From positions 1 to 46,653 of the forward strand of contig JALSGS010000058.1 of assembly GCA_026982695.1 (NCBI GenBank): 46,653 bases of DNA, read 5' to 3'. The position numbers and the translations under genes were made by a program. Shown one piece after another: positions 35,613 through 44,347 of the stretch (the first letter of the stretch is position 1; every line of letters begins with the position of its first letter). A model generated the notes under the pieces. It did not search any database. It worked only from the letters and a program-made list of their open reading frames with translations, and was not told where the DNA came from. This DNA comes from Saprospiraceae bacterium (GTDB lineage: Bacteria > Bacteroidota > Bacteroidia > Chitinophagales > Saprospiraceae).

Positions 35613-37730
35613 TCATACATCCTTCATCGATAGTTGGATGCGCTTGCGTGCCAAGTCTACCTCTATCACGCGTACTTTGACTTGTTGCTGTAACTGCACC
35701 ACTTCGGCAGGGTTGCGCACAAAGTGGTTGGCCAACTGCGAAATGTGCACCAGCCCATCTTGCTTGACGCCAACATCGACAAAGACGCCAAAGTTGGTAA
35801 TATTGGTGACAATACCAGGCAAGACCATCCCTGGCTGTAAGTCCTCAATGGCATGTACATCGCCAAAATTGAAAGGTTTGGCCTTGCCACGAGGATCAAG
35901 ACCGGGCTTTGCCAGCTCGCGCATGATGTCGCGCAGCGTGGGCAAGCCCACTTCTTCAGTGACAAAATCTTCCAAGTGAATCTTCTTGCGCAAAGACGCG
36001 TCGGCGATGAGCACTTCAATCGTCACTCCTAGCTGAGTCGCCATGCGCTCCACTACTGAATAACGCTCGGGATGCACTGCAGTGTTGTCGAGTGGATGCT
36101 CCCCATCGCGGATGCGCAGAAAACCTGCTGCCTGCTCAAAGGCCTTTTCACCCAAGCGAGGCACTTTCTTGAGCTGCTGGCGCGAACGAAATGGCCCGTG
36201 CTCCTTGCGGTATGCCACAATGTTTTGTGCCAATACCGGCCCCAAGCCCGACACATAGGTGAGCAAATGCTTGCTGGCCGTGTTGAGGTTGATACCTACC
36301 GCATTGACGCAAGACTCTATCTCGCGCTCCAAAGCTTCGTGCAACCACACTTGATTGACGTCGTGTTGGTACTGCCCCACCCCTATGCTCTTCGGATCGA
36401 TCTTAACCAACTCTGCTAGCGGATCCATCAAACGCCGCCCAATAGAAATGGCACCTCGCACCGTCACATCCTGATCGGGAAACTCTTCGCGCGCCACCTC
36501 ACTGGCAGAATAAACCGATGCCCCTGCCTCGTTGACCATGAAAACCTCCACCGGCCGATCAAAGCTAATGCTCCGACACAGCGCCAAAGTCTCGCGTCCC
36601 GCCGTGCCATTGCCCACCGCTATAGCCTCGATCGCAAAGCGCTGCACCAAAGCGCGAAGTACTTCCTTGGCTTCATTCACTTCCTGCTGAGGAGGATGAG
36701 GAAAAATTGCAGTGTGATGCATCAAATCACCACTGGCGTTGAGACAGACAACCTTGCAGCCCGTGCGATAGCCCGGATCAATAGCTAATACAGTCTTTGG
36801 CCCCAAAGGCGGTGCCAACAGCAATTGCCGCAGGTTGCTCGCAAACACCTCAATGGCCTCTCGGTCGGCCCGCTCTTTGGCCAATTTCCGAAATTCCGTC
36901 TCAATTGATGGCTGAAGCAAACGCTTGTAACTATCGTGCAATGCCAAACGCACTTGTTCAGCCGCCTCATTGCGCTTGCGCAAAAAGCGCCGCTCTAAAC
37001 GCTCAATGACCCGAACTTCATCCGGTGCGATCTTGACCCGCAAAAAGCCCTCCTCTTCACCCCGCCGTATGGCCAACAAGCGATGAGAAGGGATACGTGC
37101 CAACGGCTCTTCAAAAGCGAAATAGTCCTTGTATTTGGCACCTGCTGCTTCCTTACCCTTAGCCACTTTAGCATGTACTACAGCCCCGTCTTGAAAAACA
37201 GCACGCACTAGTTTGCGCGCTCCTTCGTCCTCGCTAATCCATTCGGCGATGATATCACGTGCCCCGCAAAGCGCTTCATCTACATCAGTGACCTGCTCAC
37301 TCACAAAACGCGCTGCCCACACTACCACCTGGCCTTCCCCTTGTGCAAACAACATCTGAGCCAACGGCTCCAACCCCTTTTCTTTGGCCACAGTAGCACG
37401 CGTGCGGCGTTTGGGCTTGTAAGGCAAGTAAATATCTTCTAACTCGGTGGCATCCCAACAATGCACAATGCGCCGGCGCAATTCATCTGTGAGCTTTCCC
37501 TGCTCCTCGATGGTTTTCAAAATCGTAGCGCGTCGCTTGTCCAGCTCCTCACATTGTTTTAGTGCTTTTTGTACCTCGTAAATCTGCACCTCGTCCAATG
37601 ATCCAGTGGCTTCTTTCCGATAGCGTGCAATAAAAGGAATAGTTGCGCCATCAGCCAATAGACGTACGACAGCCGCCACCTGATGCGGGGCAATACCCGT
37701 TCGCCGAGCTATGATTGATTCGCAATGCAT
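35613..37730 (-). CDS. tex: RNA-binding transcriptional accessory protein Tex
   Basis: 705 residues from MHCESIIARRTGIAPHQVAAVV (ATG at 37730; a GTG 9 bases upstream is possible). N-terminal Tex domain with GATIPFIARYRKEATGSLDEVQ, a YqgF/RNase H-like domain (TVLAIDPGYRTGCKVVCL), a helix-hairpin-helix pair (SKHLLTYVSGLGPVLAQNIVAYRKEHGPFRSRQQLKKVPRLGEKAFEQAAGFLRI), and a C-terminal S1 domain (GMVLPGIVTNITNFGVFVDVGVKQDGLVHIS). It ends right after the S1 domain, shorter than the 770-residue E. coli protein but normal for many Bacteroidota. It binds nucleic acids and RNA polymerase; precise role is unsettled. Confidence 0.96.
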   Translation of the reverse strand: MHCESIIARRTGIAPHQVAAVVRLLADGATIPFIARYRKEATGSLDEVQIYEVQKALKQCEELDKRRATILKTIEEQGKLTDELRRRIVHCWDATELEDIYLPYKPKRRTRATVAKEKGLEPLAQMLFAQGEGQVVVWAARFVSEQVTDVDEALCGARDIIAEWISEDEGARKLVRAVFQDGAVVHAKVAKGKEAAGAKYKDYFAFEEPLARIPSHRLLAIRRGEEEGFLRVKIAPDEVRVIERLERRFLRKRNEAAEQVRLALHDSYKRLLQPSIETEFRKLAKERADREAIEVFASNLRQLLLAPPLGPKTVLAIDPGYRTGCKVVCLNASGDLMHHTAIFPHPPQQEVNEAKEVLRALVQRFAIEAIAVGNGTAGRETLALCRSISFDRPVEVFMVNEAGASVYSASEVAREEFPDQDVTVRGAISIGRRLMDPLAELVKIDPKSIGVGQYQHDVNQVWLHEALEREIESCVNAVGINLNTASKHLLTYVSGLGPVLAQNIVAYRKEHGPFRSRQQLKKVPRLGEKAFEQAAGFLRIRDGEHPLDNTAVHPERYSVVERMATQLGVTIEVLIADASLRKKIHLEDFVTEEVGLPTLRDIMRELAKPGLDPRGKAKPFNFGDVHAIEDLQPGMVLPGIVTNITNFGVFVDVGVKQDGLVHISQLANHFVRNPAEVVQLQQQVKVRVIEVDLARKRIQLSMKDV

Positions 37731-38113
37731 TTTCACCACATTTTACATCTAGTAAATGTCCATATTTATCTATTGCCATACCATACCACAAGCCCTTCCT
37801 AAAGCGGCGGCAAATGTAGTGCTTTGGTGGGTTATCTATCTTTTTCCTTTCCCAGTATCACTTGTTATGGGGTACCCATTTTGGGAAGAGCTTGTCCAAC
37901 AACACTATTCACTTTGTAAAAAAAATTATTTTTGCATCCCTCGCTATGAGATTGAACTACAGCGGATCTGCGATGTATTTCATACATACCAATCCATAAC
38001 ACTGTTTTTTCACAAACAAAATCCCCCTGTTTGCAACCCCTATAGGTGGTTTGGCGTAATTGTTGCTGTTGTCATATTATGATTTTTTATAATAAAATTA
38101 TACGACCATACGC
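37731..38113. other. Divergent intergenic region between tex and the NtrC-like gene
   Basis: 383 AT-rich bases. It has a perfect TAnnTTTG (TATTTTTG, 37927-37934) on the plus strand, 179 bases before the NtrC-like ATG, so a long leader would result. A plus-strand ORF of 108 codons (37756-38082) has no resemblance to any family and is not accepted. Confidence 0.4.
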
Positions 38114-39346
38114 ATGGCTACTAAAATTCTCATTGTTGACGACGAACTAAGCATCCGCCGCACGCTCAAGGAAATTTTGGAATTTGAAAAATACCAGGTC
38201 GATGAAGCCTCCGATGGTTTAGAGTGTGTGGCTAAGGTGAAACGCACGTGCTACGATGCAATTATTTTGGACATCAAGATGCCCAAGATGGATGGGATGG
38301 AAGCACTCGAACGCATCCTAGCCATTCGGCCCGAAACACCCGTAATTATGATTTCAGGTCACGCAACTATTGACACCGCAGTGGAAGCAGTCAAATGTGG
38401 GGCATTCGACTTCATTTCCAAACCACCTGATCTGAACCGCGTGCTTATCACCATTCGCAACGCACTGGACAAATCGCACCTGGTACAAGAAACCAAAGAG
38501 CTGAAAAAAACGCTAAAGCGCTCGCGTCGGCAAGTCAAAGAGATGATCGGCAAGTCAGAAGCCATGCAGCGTATCCGCGAAACCATCGATCGAGTAGCGC
38601 CTACCAATGCGCGCGTGCTCATCACCGGCCCCAATGGCTCGGGAAAGGAATTGGTCGCTCGCTGGATTCATGCCAAGAGCCCTCGAGCCCAAAATGGCCA
38701 ATTAGTGGAAGTCAATTGTGCAGCTATTCCCGCCGAGCTCATCGAAAGTGAGTTGTTCGGCCACGTAAAAGGAGCATTTACCGATGCCAACAAAACGCGC
38801 ATGGGCAAGTTTGAACAGGCCAACGGTGGCACGTTGTTTCTCGACGAAATTGGCGATATGAGCCTCTCTGCTCAAGCTAAGGTATTGCGTGCCCTACAAG
38901 AAAACCGCATCACGCGCGTAGGTGACAACAAACCCATACAGGTCGATGTGCGCGTCATCGCAGCTACCAACAAAAACCTCATTGAAGAGATCAAGGCAGG
39001 CCGCTTTCGCGAAGACCTCTATCACCGCTTGGCCGTCATCATCATCAACGTACCGCCACTCAACGAACGACGCGAAGATATTCCCTTGTTGGCCGAAGAG
39101 TTTGTCAAAGAAATATGCGAAGAACACAAAATTAGACCTAAGTCAATCACCAAAGATGCCATGATTGCCTTGCAAAACCTCAACTGGACAGGTAACATCC
39201 GAGAGTTGCGCAATGCGCTGGAACGACTCATCATCCTCTCAGACAAGCAAATTACAAAAAGAGAAGTCGATCTATACGTATTACCTACTATGAATCAGAA
39301 AAGAAGCGACAATGCAAAAGTCAACCCCCAAGCAGCCGTAGAATAA
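38114..39346 (+). CDS. NtrC-type response regulator without DNA-binding domain
   Basis: 410 residues. Receiver domain (about 1-120) with [13 protein letters not shown], phospho-Asp in [13 protein letters not shown] (about 54) and [17 protein letters not shown] linker helix is followed by the sigma-54 AAA+ domain: Walker [27 protein letters not shown] (the sigma-54-contacting GAFTGA loop, here GAFTDA), [22 protein letters not shown] (Arg finger) and [17 protein letters not shown]. It stops about 40 residues later without the Fis-type helix-turn-helix, so it cannot bind an enhancer in the normal way. No kinase gene is adjacent. It may activate sigma-54 from solution, as FlgR/CtcC do. Confidence 0.93.
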   Translation: MATKILIVDDELSIRRTLKEILEFEKYQVDEASDGLECVAKVKRTCYDAIILDIKMPKMDGMEALERILAIRPETPVIMISGHATIDTAVEAVKCGAFDFISKPPDLNRVLITIRNALDKSHLVQETKELKKTLKRSRRQVKEMIGKSEAMQRIRETIDRVAPTNARVLITGPNGSGKELVARWIHAKSPRAQNGQLVEVNCAAIPAELIESELFGHVKGAFTDANKTRMGKFEQANGGTLFLDEIGDMSLSAQAKVLRALQENRITRVGDNKPIQVDVRVIAATNKNLIEEIKAGRFREDLYHRLAVIIINVPPLNERREDIPLLAEEFVKEICEEHKIRPKSITKDAMIALQNLNWTGNIRELRNALERLIILSDKQITKREVDLYVLPTMNQKRSDNAKVNPQAAVE

Positions 39347-39427
39347 ATCCATATGGCCCCCTACAGACGGAAATAGACTGATTCATTTGACTTTTCCAAA
39401 ATTTTGCCCTAAACTGGCCTTTTAGTC

Positions 39428-39459
39428 AAAAGCCTGCCCGTTGTACGGGTAGGCTTTTT
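39428..39459 (+). terminator. Terminator of the NtrC-like gene
   Basis: Arms 39429-39440 and 39446-39457 (AAAGCCTGCCCG with CGGGTAGGCTTT) with one G-T pair and a 5-base loop, followed by TT. It lies 82 bases after the stop. Confidence 0.8.
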
Positions 39460-39508
39460 GCCCCTCAAAGCGTAGGCATTTCACAGTAAAACTTAAAGAG
39501 TAGTAGTT

Positions 39509-40246
39509 ATGAGCAAAAATAATAACCACGCCCCCGAAGGCGTGCTGCGTACCAAGCACGCAATGAAGCAATGGGGCAAACTCAAAGCCGAGAACTCTTG
39601 GACGATGTTCAAGGTGATTTCGGAATTTGTCGACGGTTTTGAACGCCTCAACCGTATTGGTCCTTGTGTCTCCATCTTTGGCTCGGCACGTACCAGCCCC
39701 GACCACAAATACTACAAGCTGGCCGTGGAAATAGCCAAGCGCCTCACCGACGAAGGGTATGGCATCATTACAGGTGGTGGCCCTGGTATCATGGAAGCCG
39801 GCAACAAAGGCGCTGCGCTCAACAACGGCGTATCGGTAGGGCTTAACATCTCTTTACCACACGAACAAAACCACAATCCCTATATCGACTCCGACAAAGT
39901 ATTGCACTTTCGATACTTCTTCGTGCGCAAAGTTATGTTCGTCAAATATGCACAAGCCTTTGTCGTGCTGCCAGGTGGCTTTGGCACCATGGATGAACTT
40001 TTTGAAGTACTCACGCTCATTCAGACAAAAAAAATCACCCCCGTACCCATAGTATTAGTAGGATCTGACTACTGGAAGGGCCTCAAGCAATGGATCAAAG
40101 AGGTAATGCTCGAACAAGCCCACAACATCAATCCCGATGACTTGAAGCTCATGCCTATAGTCGATGATCCCGAAGAAGTCATCAAGATTATCAATGACTT
40201 TTACGCTAGTCGAAAAAGCGAATTCACGCCCAACTACGAACTCTAA
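39509..40246 (+). CDS. LOG-family Rossmann-fold protein (TIGR00730)
   Basis: 245 residues. CVSIFGSARTSPDHKYYKLA, YGIITGGGPGIMEAGNKGAALNNGVSVGLNI and the LOG signature VVLPGGFGTMDELFEVLTLIQTKKI (PGGxGTxxE, about 154-178) are present. Family members hydrolyse cytokinin nucleoside 5'-monophosphates in plants and some bacteria; in many bacteria the physiological substrate is a purine nucleotide or unknown. An N-terminal 50-residue extension (MSKNNNHAPEGVLRT...EFVDGFERL) precedes the core and matches the longer bacterial branch. It seems monocistronic: it lies after the NtrC-gene terminator, and a hairpin follows. Confidence 0.9.
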   Translation: MSKNNNHAPEGVLRTKHAMKQWGKLKAENSWTMFKVISEFVDGFERLNRIGPCVSIFGSARTSPDHKYYKLAVEIAKRLTDEGYGIITGGGPGIMEAGNKGAALNNGVSVGLNISLPHEQNHNPYIDSDKVLHFRYFFVRKVMFVKYAQAFVVLPGGFGTMDELFEVLTLIQTKKITPVPIVLVGSDYWKGLKQWIKEVMLEQAHNINPDDLKLMPIVDDPEEVIKIINDFYASRKSEFTPNYEL

Positions 40247-40341
40247 CCAACACAAAAAAATGCAACCCTGCCTATGTGCTTGCGTATAGTGTCATAGGCT
40301 CTCTTCCCTTGAATTACCTTCCATATTAAAGAGCACCGCCT

Positions 40342-40378
40342 AACGGGCAGAATACGCATGTATTTTGCCCGTTCTTTC
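40342..40378 (+). terminator. Long hairpin downstream of the LOG gene, candidate terminator
   Basis: A 14-bp stem (40342-40355 with 40360-40373, one G-T pair) capped by GCAT, followed by CTTTC. The T-tract is short, but stem strength and place (95 bases after the LOG stop) favour termination. Confidence 0.6.
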
Positions 40379-40466
40379 ATTTTCACCCCCATCGCAAAGT
40401 AGCTATTTCACTTCCCCAAATACATACCCTATCTTCGACTTGCCAAAGTCACTCAAGCTAGTGCCC

Positions 40467-42266
40467 ATGAGCAAGCTCGGAAAAAAGACTCAGCACAGTT
40501 CAAAGAAAAAGGCAAAAATCCAAGAATGGCCATTGCGCCGTCAGCTTATTGCTGCTATGCTGATGGCACTTATTGCTATGGCCGTGTATGCACCCTCCAT
40601 TTTTTTCGATTTTGTGTACGACGACGACGCCGTATTGGTAGACAACAACTTCGTAAAAAGTGGACTACAAGGGCTCGACGAAATCTGGACTACCAGCTAC
40701 TTTAAAGGCTTTGATCCCGGCATCGACACGCGGGCCTATCGCCCCTGGCCCCTCACTACCCTGGCACTCGAATACGAACTTTTCGGCCTCAACCCAAGAG
40801 TGCATCACGCTGCCAACGTACTGATGTACGGTCTGACAGCATGCTTCCTCTTGCTCTTTCTCACTAAGCTCCTGCGACGCTATCACCCCTTTGTGCCCAT
40901 TCTCATTACCCTGCTTTTCATCCTACACCCCATCCATGTAGAAGTGCCAGCCAACATCAAAAGCCGCGACACTATGTTGGGCTTTCTCAACTTCATCATA
41001 GCAGCCTGGATGTGGCTACAGTACTACGACCGACACCGATGGCCCTGGCTCGTTGGCTCATTGATCTTCTACTCCTTGGCCCTCTTTTCCAAAGAAGAAG
41101 TCATCACCACAGTAGCACTGATGCCCTTAATGCTGTGGTACTTCCGCACGCGGAAATGGTCGCGAATCCTGGCATTGAGCTGGCCATATGCAGCAGCAGC
41201 GGTCAGCTTCCTGGCCATACGCAGCAGCGTCTTGGGTGGACTCAATGCCGGCATTCGCCTCACCTACTTGGATAACTCCCTACTAGCTGCTTCCAACCTC
41301 TCGGAGCGCATTGCATCCAATATTTTGGTGTTGGGCAAATACCTGTACATGACTCTGTGGCCCCACCCCCTTATCAGCGACTATAGCTACCTGACACTCC
41401 CTCTGGTGGGATGGAACGACTGGCGCGTATGGCTTATCCTCTTGGCCCACCTAGCACTTATCTACTGGATGCTGCGGGGTCTGCTCCGACGCCGACTTTA
41501 TGCCTTCGGCCTAGCATGGTACTTCATCACCGTCTCTATCTTCACCAGCATCGTAGTGACCAACGTGAGTGCCTATAACGATCGCTTCCTGTATGTGCCC
41601 GTGTTGGGTATTCTCATTGCGCTCGTTGACGTACTGAGACGCCATGTCTTCCATCTGCCCAAAGCTGACCCCAATTGGCGCCTTTCGGCAAACTGGGTCC
41701 GTAATCACATGGCAGGCCTTGCCATAGTGGCCCTGTTGGCTGCATTGAGTATCCTTCAAGTAATGCGCCGCTTGCCCGATTGGAAAGACCGCTACGCTCT
41801 TTTTGAAAAAGACGTACAACAAGCTCCGAGCAATGCTCGCCTGTTGAAAAACTACGGCGGATCCTTGGCCCGATTGGCATTAAAAGCTTATCGGTCTGGA
41901 GACTATGCCCAGCGCGATTCCTTTGTCCAAAAAGCCATCGATGTACTCGAACGCGCCAACGCACAATATCCTATGGTCACCGGCCTGATCCACTTAGGCA
42001 ATATGTACATGATGGCGGGCAAATACGACGAATCAGAAAAACTGCTCCTCCAAGCACTCAAGCGTGATCCCGACAACCGATTTGCCAAAACTTCACTAGC
42101 GAGCATCTATCGGGCCCGAGGAGAATATGCACGCGCACGCGACCTAGTCGAATCCATTGACATACAATTTCGCACCCCCAACGACCACCTGCTGTTAGCC
42201 CGTATCTACGAAGGCTTGGGCAACTACCAAAAAGCGCAGTACTATCGCCAATTAGCTGGACAATAG
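40467..42266 (+). CDS. Multi-pass membrane protein with TPR repeats (TMTC/DUF1736-like GT-C fold)
   Basis: 599 residues from MSKLGKKTQHSSKKKAKIQEW; the frame extends to 40365 but that part has no conserved features. About 10 membrane spans cover residues 25-440. YAPSIFFDFVYDDDAVLVDNNFV carries the DD-type acidic loop of GT-C glycosyltransferases, and HPIHVEVPANIKSRDTMLGF (about 187-206) is the hallmark of the TMTC/DUF1736 family. The C-terminus holds TPR repeats (PMVTGLIHLGNMYMMAGKYDESEKLLLQALKRDPDN; ASIYRARGEYARARDL). Eukaryotic TMTCs are O-mannosyltransferases; the bacterial activity is unproven, but lipid-linked sugar transfer to exported proteins is plausible. Confidence 0.8.
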   Translation: MSKLGKKTQHSSKKKAKIQEWPLRRQLIAAMLMALIAMAVYAPSIFFDFVYDDDAVLVDNNFVKSGLQGLDEIWTTSYFKGFDPGIDTRAYRPWPLTTLALEYELFGLNPRVHHAANVLMYGLTACFLLLFLTKLLRRYHPFVPILITLLFILHPIHVEVPANIKSRDTMLGFLNFIIAAWMWLQYYDRHRWPWLVGSLIFYSLALFSKEEVITTVALMPLMLWYFRTRKWSRILALSWPYAAAAVSFLAIRSSVLGGLNAGIRLTYLDNSLLAASNLSERIASNILVLGKYLYMTLWPHPLISDYSYLTLPLVGWNDWRVWLILLAHLALIYWMLRGLLRRRLYAFGLAWYFITVSIFTSIVVTNVSAYNDRFLYVPVLGILIALVDVLRRHVFHLPKADPNWRLSANWVRNHMAGLAIVALLAALSILQVMRRLPDWKDRYALFEKDVQQAPSNARLLKNYGGSLARLALKAYRSGDYAQRDSFVQKAIDVLERANAQYPMVTGLIHLGNMYMMAGKYDESEKLLLQALKRDPDNRFAKTSLASIYRARGEYARARDLVESIDIQFRTPNDHLLLARIYEGLGNYQKAQYYRQLAGQ

Positions 42267-42287
42267 ACTTCCTTCAAATTCGCATTT

Positions 42288-42295
42288 TAGCTTTG
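42288..42295 (+). promoter_or_regulatory. -7 element TAGCTTTG of the response-regulator gene
   Basis: Perfect TAnnTTTG 66 bases before the ATG at 42362; no -33 match. Confidence 0.45.
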
Positions 42296-42361
42296 CCCCA
42301 TAAATACCGGTGTCAACCACGGCGGCTCGCAGTTGTTGCCCAAGCAAAAAAGCTCAACACC

Positions 42362-43039
42362 ATGAAGCTGCTCATCGTCGAAGATGAACCCGAATTGGCC
42401 AAAGCGCTCATCAACTATCTACACAGTGGTGACATCATCTGCGAATTGGCCAACACCTATCGGCAAGCATTGGACAAACTCGAAACCTTTGCTTATGATA
42501 TCGTCTTGCTCGACATCATGCTACCCGACGGCAATGGGCTCGACTTGCTGGCCTATCTCAAGGCCCATCAGCCCAATACCGGTGTACTCGTTATCTCCGC
42601 CCGAAATGCATTAGACGATCGCGTCAAAGGTCTCGAACTAGGCGCCGATGACTACCTGACAAAGCCCTTTGAGTTTCCCGAGCTCAGTGCACGCATCAAA
42701 GCGCTGTACCGCCGACGAAAACACAAAGGGCGTACACAGCTGCAATGGCACGAAATTGAAGTGATCCCCGACACACATGAAGTATTGGTATACGGCAAGC
42801 CCCTTGAACTCACGCTCAAAGAATACAAACTCCTCGTATTTCTCATAGAAAATGCAGGACGCGTGCTCACCAAACAGAGCATTGCCGAACACCTGTGGGG
42901 CGATCACGTGGACTTCCTCGACTCATTCGACTTCGTCTACCAACACATCAAAAACTTGCGCAAAAAGCTGGCTGCTGCAGGCGCACAAGACCATATCAAA
43001 ACCATCTATGGCCTGGGCTATAAACTCACTGATCGCTAA
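42362..43039 (+). CDS. OmpR/PhoB-family response regulator
   Basis: 225 residues from MKLLIVEDEPELAKALINYL (ATG at 42362; the extension to 42293 is not conserved). Receiver: acidic pair EDE, phospho-Asp in YDIVLLDIMLPDGNG (about 51), ISARNALDDRVKGLELGADDYLTKPF with the Lys. DNA-binding winged helix: LTLKEYKLLVFLIENAGRVLTKQSIAEHLWG and DFVYQHIKNLRKKLAAAGAQDHIKTIYGLGYKL. The kinase gene starts 42 bases downstream, so the two form a two-component system. The signal is unknown. Confidence 0.95.
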   Translation: MKLLIVEDEPELAKALINYLHSGDIICELANTYRQALDKLETFAYDIVLLDIMLPDGNGLDLLAYLKAHQPNTGVLVISARNALDDRVKGLELGADDYLTKPFEFPELSARIKALYRRRKHKGRTQLQWHEIEVIPDTHEVLVYGKPLELTLKEYKLLVFLIENAGRVLTKQSIAEHLWGDHVDFLDSFDFVYQHIKNLRKKLAAAGAQDHIKTIYGLGYKLTDR

Positions 43040-43081
43040 TCACCTCAACACTTCGACCTGCACACACGCGCCATATTCATT

Positions 43082-44347
43082 ATGAGTCTACTCAATAAAA
43101 TCACGCTGATCTATCTGTCCGTCATCCTCGTCGTATTGGGTATAGCGGGCATTATCATCTATCACCAATTTCAGCAGCTGGTCGTGCAAGAGACCGATTA
43201 CACGCTCTATCACAATCTACAAATCGTCAAAGAAGGTATCCGATCCGGCAAACCCATCGAAGCACTCAACAACGAACGCGTGCACATCACCCAATTGCCC
43301 AATCACGGCCGTACCGAAGAGATTCGCACCTATGCCGATACGCTTATCCAGCATTACTATACCCAAAAGCTGGAGCCCTTCCGCAAGATTACTGCACTGA
43401 CCCCTATTGGTAAGTCGCTCTATCGCATCGAAATCACCGAAATCTTCATCGAAGAAGAAGACATGAAGCGCGTCGTGGCCGACATGCTTCGCAAGTTGTT
43501 CATCGCCTTGGCTGGCGCCATCATTCTATTTAGCTTTCTGTTCTCTCGCCAACTACTCAAACCCTTTCGACAGATACTCAGCCAAATGGAGCGCTTCACC
43601 GTCGAAAGAGACATCCCGCTTCACTTGCCCTACACGCATACACGCGAATTCCAACAGCTCAGCTCCTTTCTCAAGCAAATGGCCCAACGCGCCCGCAACG
43701 AATACCGAGCACTTAAGGAATTTGTGGAAAACACCTCGCACGAACTGCAGACTCCCGTGGCCATCGCTCAAGGAAAAATGGAATTGCTCTTGCAAGATCC
43801 CGAGCTCAAACCTCAACAAGCCGAGTTAGTCGCATCAGCTAAAGAAGCACTGGCCCGTCTTTCTCGCCTCAGCAAAGGACTTAGCCTACTGACAAAAATC
43901 GAAAACGGTGAGTACCAACTACAAGAAAAAACCAACGTCGCACAAGTACTGCAACGCCTACTACCCGATTTTGCAGAGCTGGCCAAGCTCAAAGGACAAC
44001 TCTTTGCTACCCACATTGAGGATTCCTGTCTTACCCAGGGCAACAACACTTTGCTCGAAATCCTATTGGCCAACATTCTCAAAAACGCAGTACAACACAA
44101 CAATCCAGGAGGAAGAGTAGAAGTGATCCTAAAACAATGCGTGCTCACAGTACGCAATACCGGCAAAAAACCCGAGTTGCCCCCACAAGTATTCTTCCAA
44201 CGATTTGCCAAAGGAAGCAATGGCCGAGGGAACCTAGGCTTGGGCCTAGCTATTGCCAAAAAGATATGTGACGTGAGCGGTTATCACATCCAATACCAAT
44301 ACAAGCAGCCTTGGCACGAAATCCAAATCCGCTTTTGCCCTACCTAA
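43082..44347 (+). CDS. Sensor histidine kinase
   Basis: 421 residues. Two membrane spans (LIYLSVILVVLGIAGIIIYH, about 9-28; ALAGAIILFSFLFS, about 142-155) enclose a periplasmic sensor of about 110 residues. The HisKA box is EFVENTSHELQTPVAIAQGKMELL (His about 226). The ATPase has the N box LLANILKNAVQHNN and the G box GNLGLGLAIAKKICDVSG. It lies 42 bases after the response regulator and is probably co-transcribed. Its TAA overlaps the TAG of the convergent surface-protein gene by two bases (CTAA at 44344-44347), so there is no room for a terminator. Confidence 0.95.
   Translation: MSLLNKITLIYLSVILVVLGIAGIIIYHQFQQLVVQETDYTLYHNLQIVKEGIRSGKPIEALNNERVHITQLPNHGRTEEIRTYADTLIQHYYTQKLEPFRKITALTPIGKSLYRIEITEIFIEEEDMKRVVADMLRKLFIALAGAIILFSFLFSRQLLKPFRQILSQMERFTVERDIPLHLPYTHTREFQQLSSFLKQMAQRARNEYRALKEFVENTSHELQTPVAIAQGKMELLLQDPELKPQQAELVASAKEALARLSRLSKGLSLLTKIENGEYQLQEKTNVAQVLQRLLPDFAELAKLKGQLFATHIEDSCLTQGNNTLLEILLANILKNAVQHNNPGGRVEVILKQCVLTVRNTGKKPELPPQVFFQRFAKGSNGRGNLGLGLAIAKKICDVSGYHIQYQYKQPWHEIQIRFCPT

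Noticed and set aside
37756-38082. 108-codon plus-strand ORF between tex and the NtrC-like gene
   Set aside because: AT-rich intergenic sequence, no family resemblance, and the candidate promoter lies inside it.
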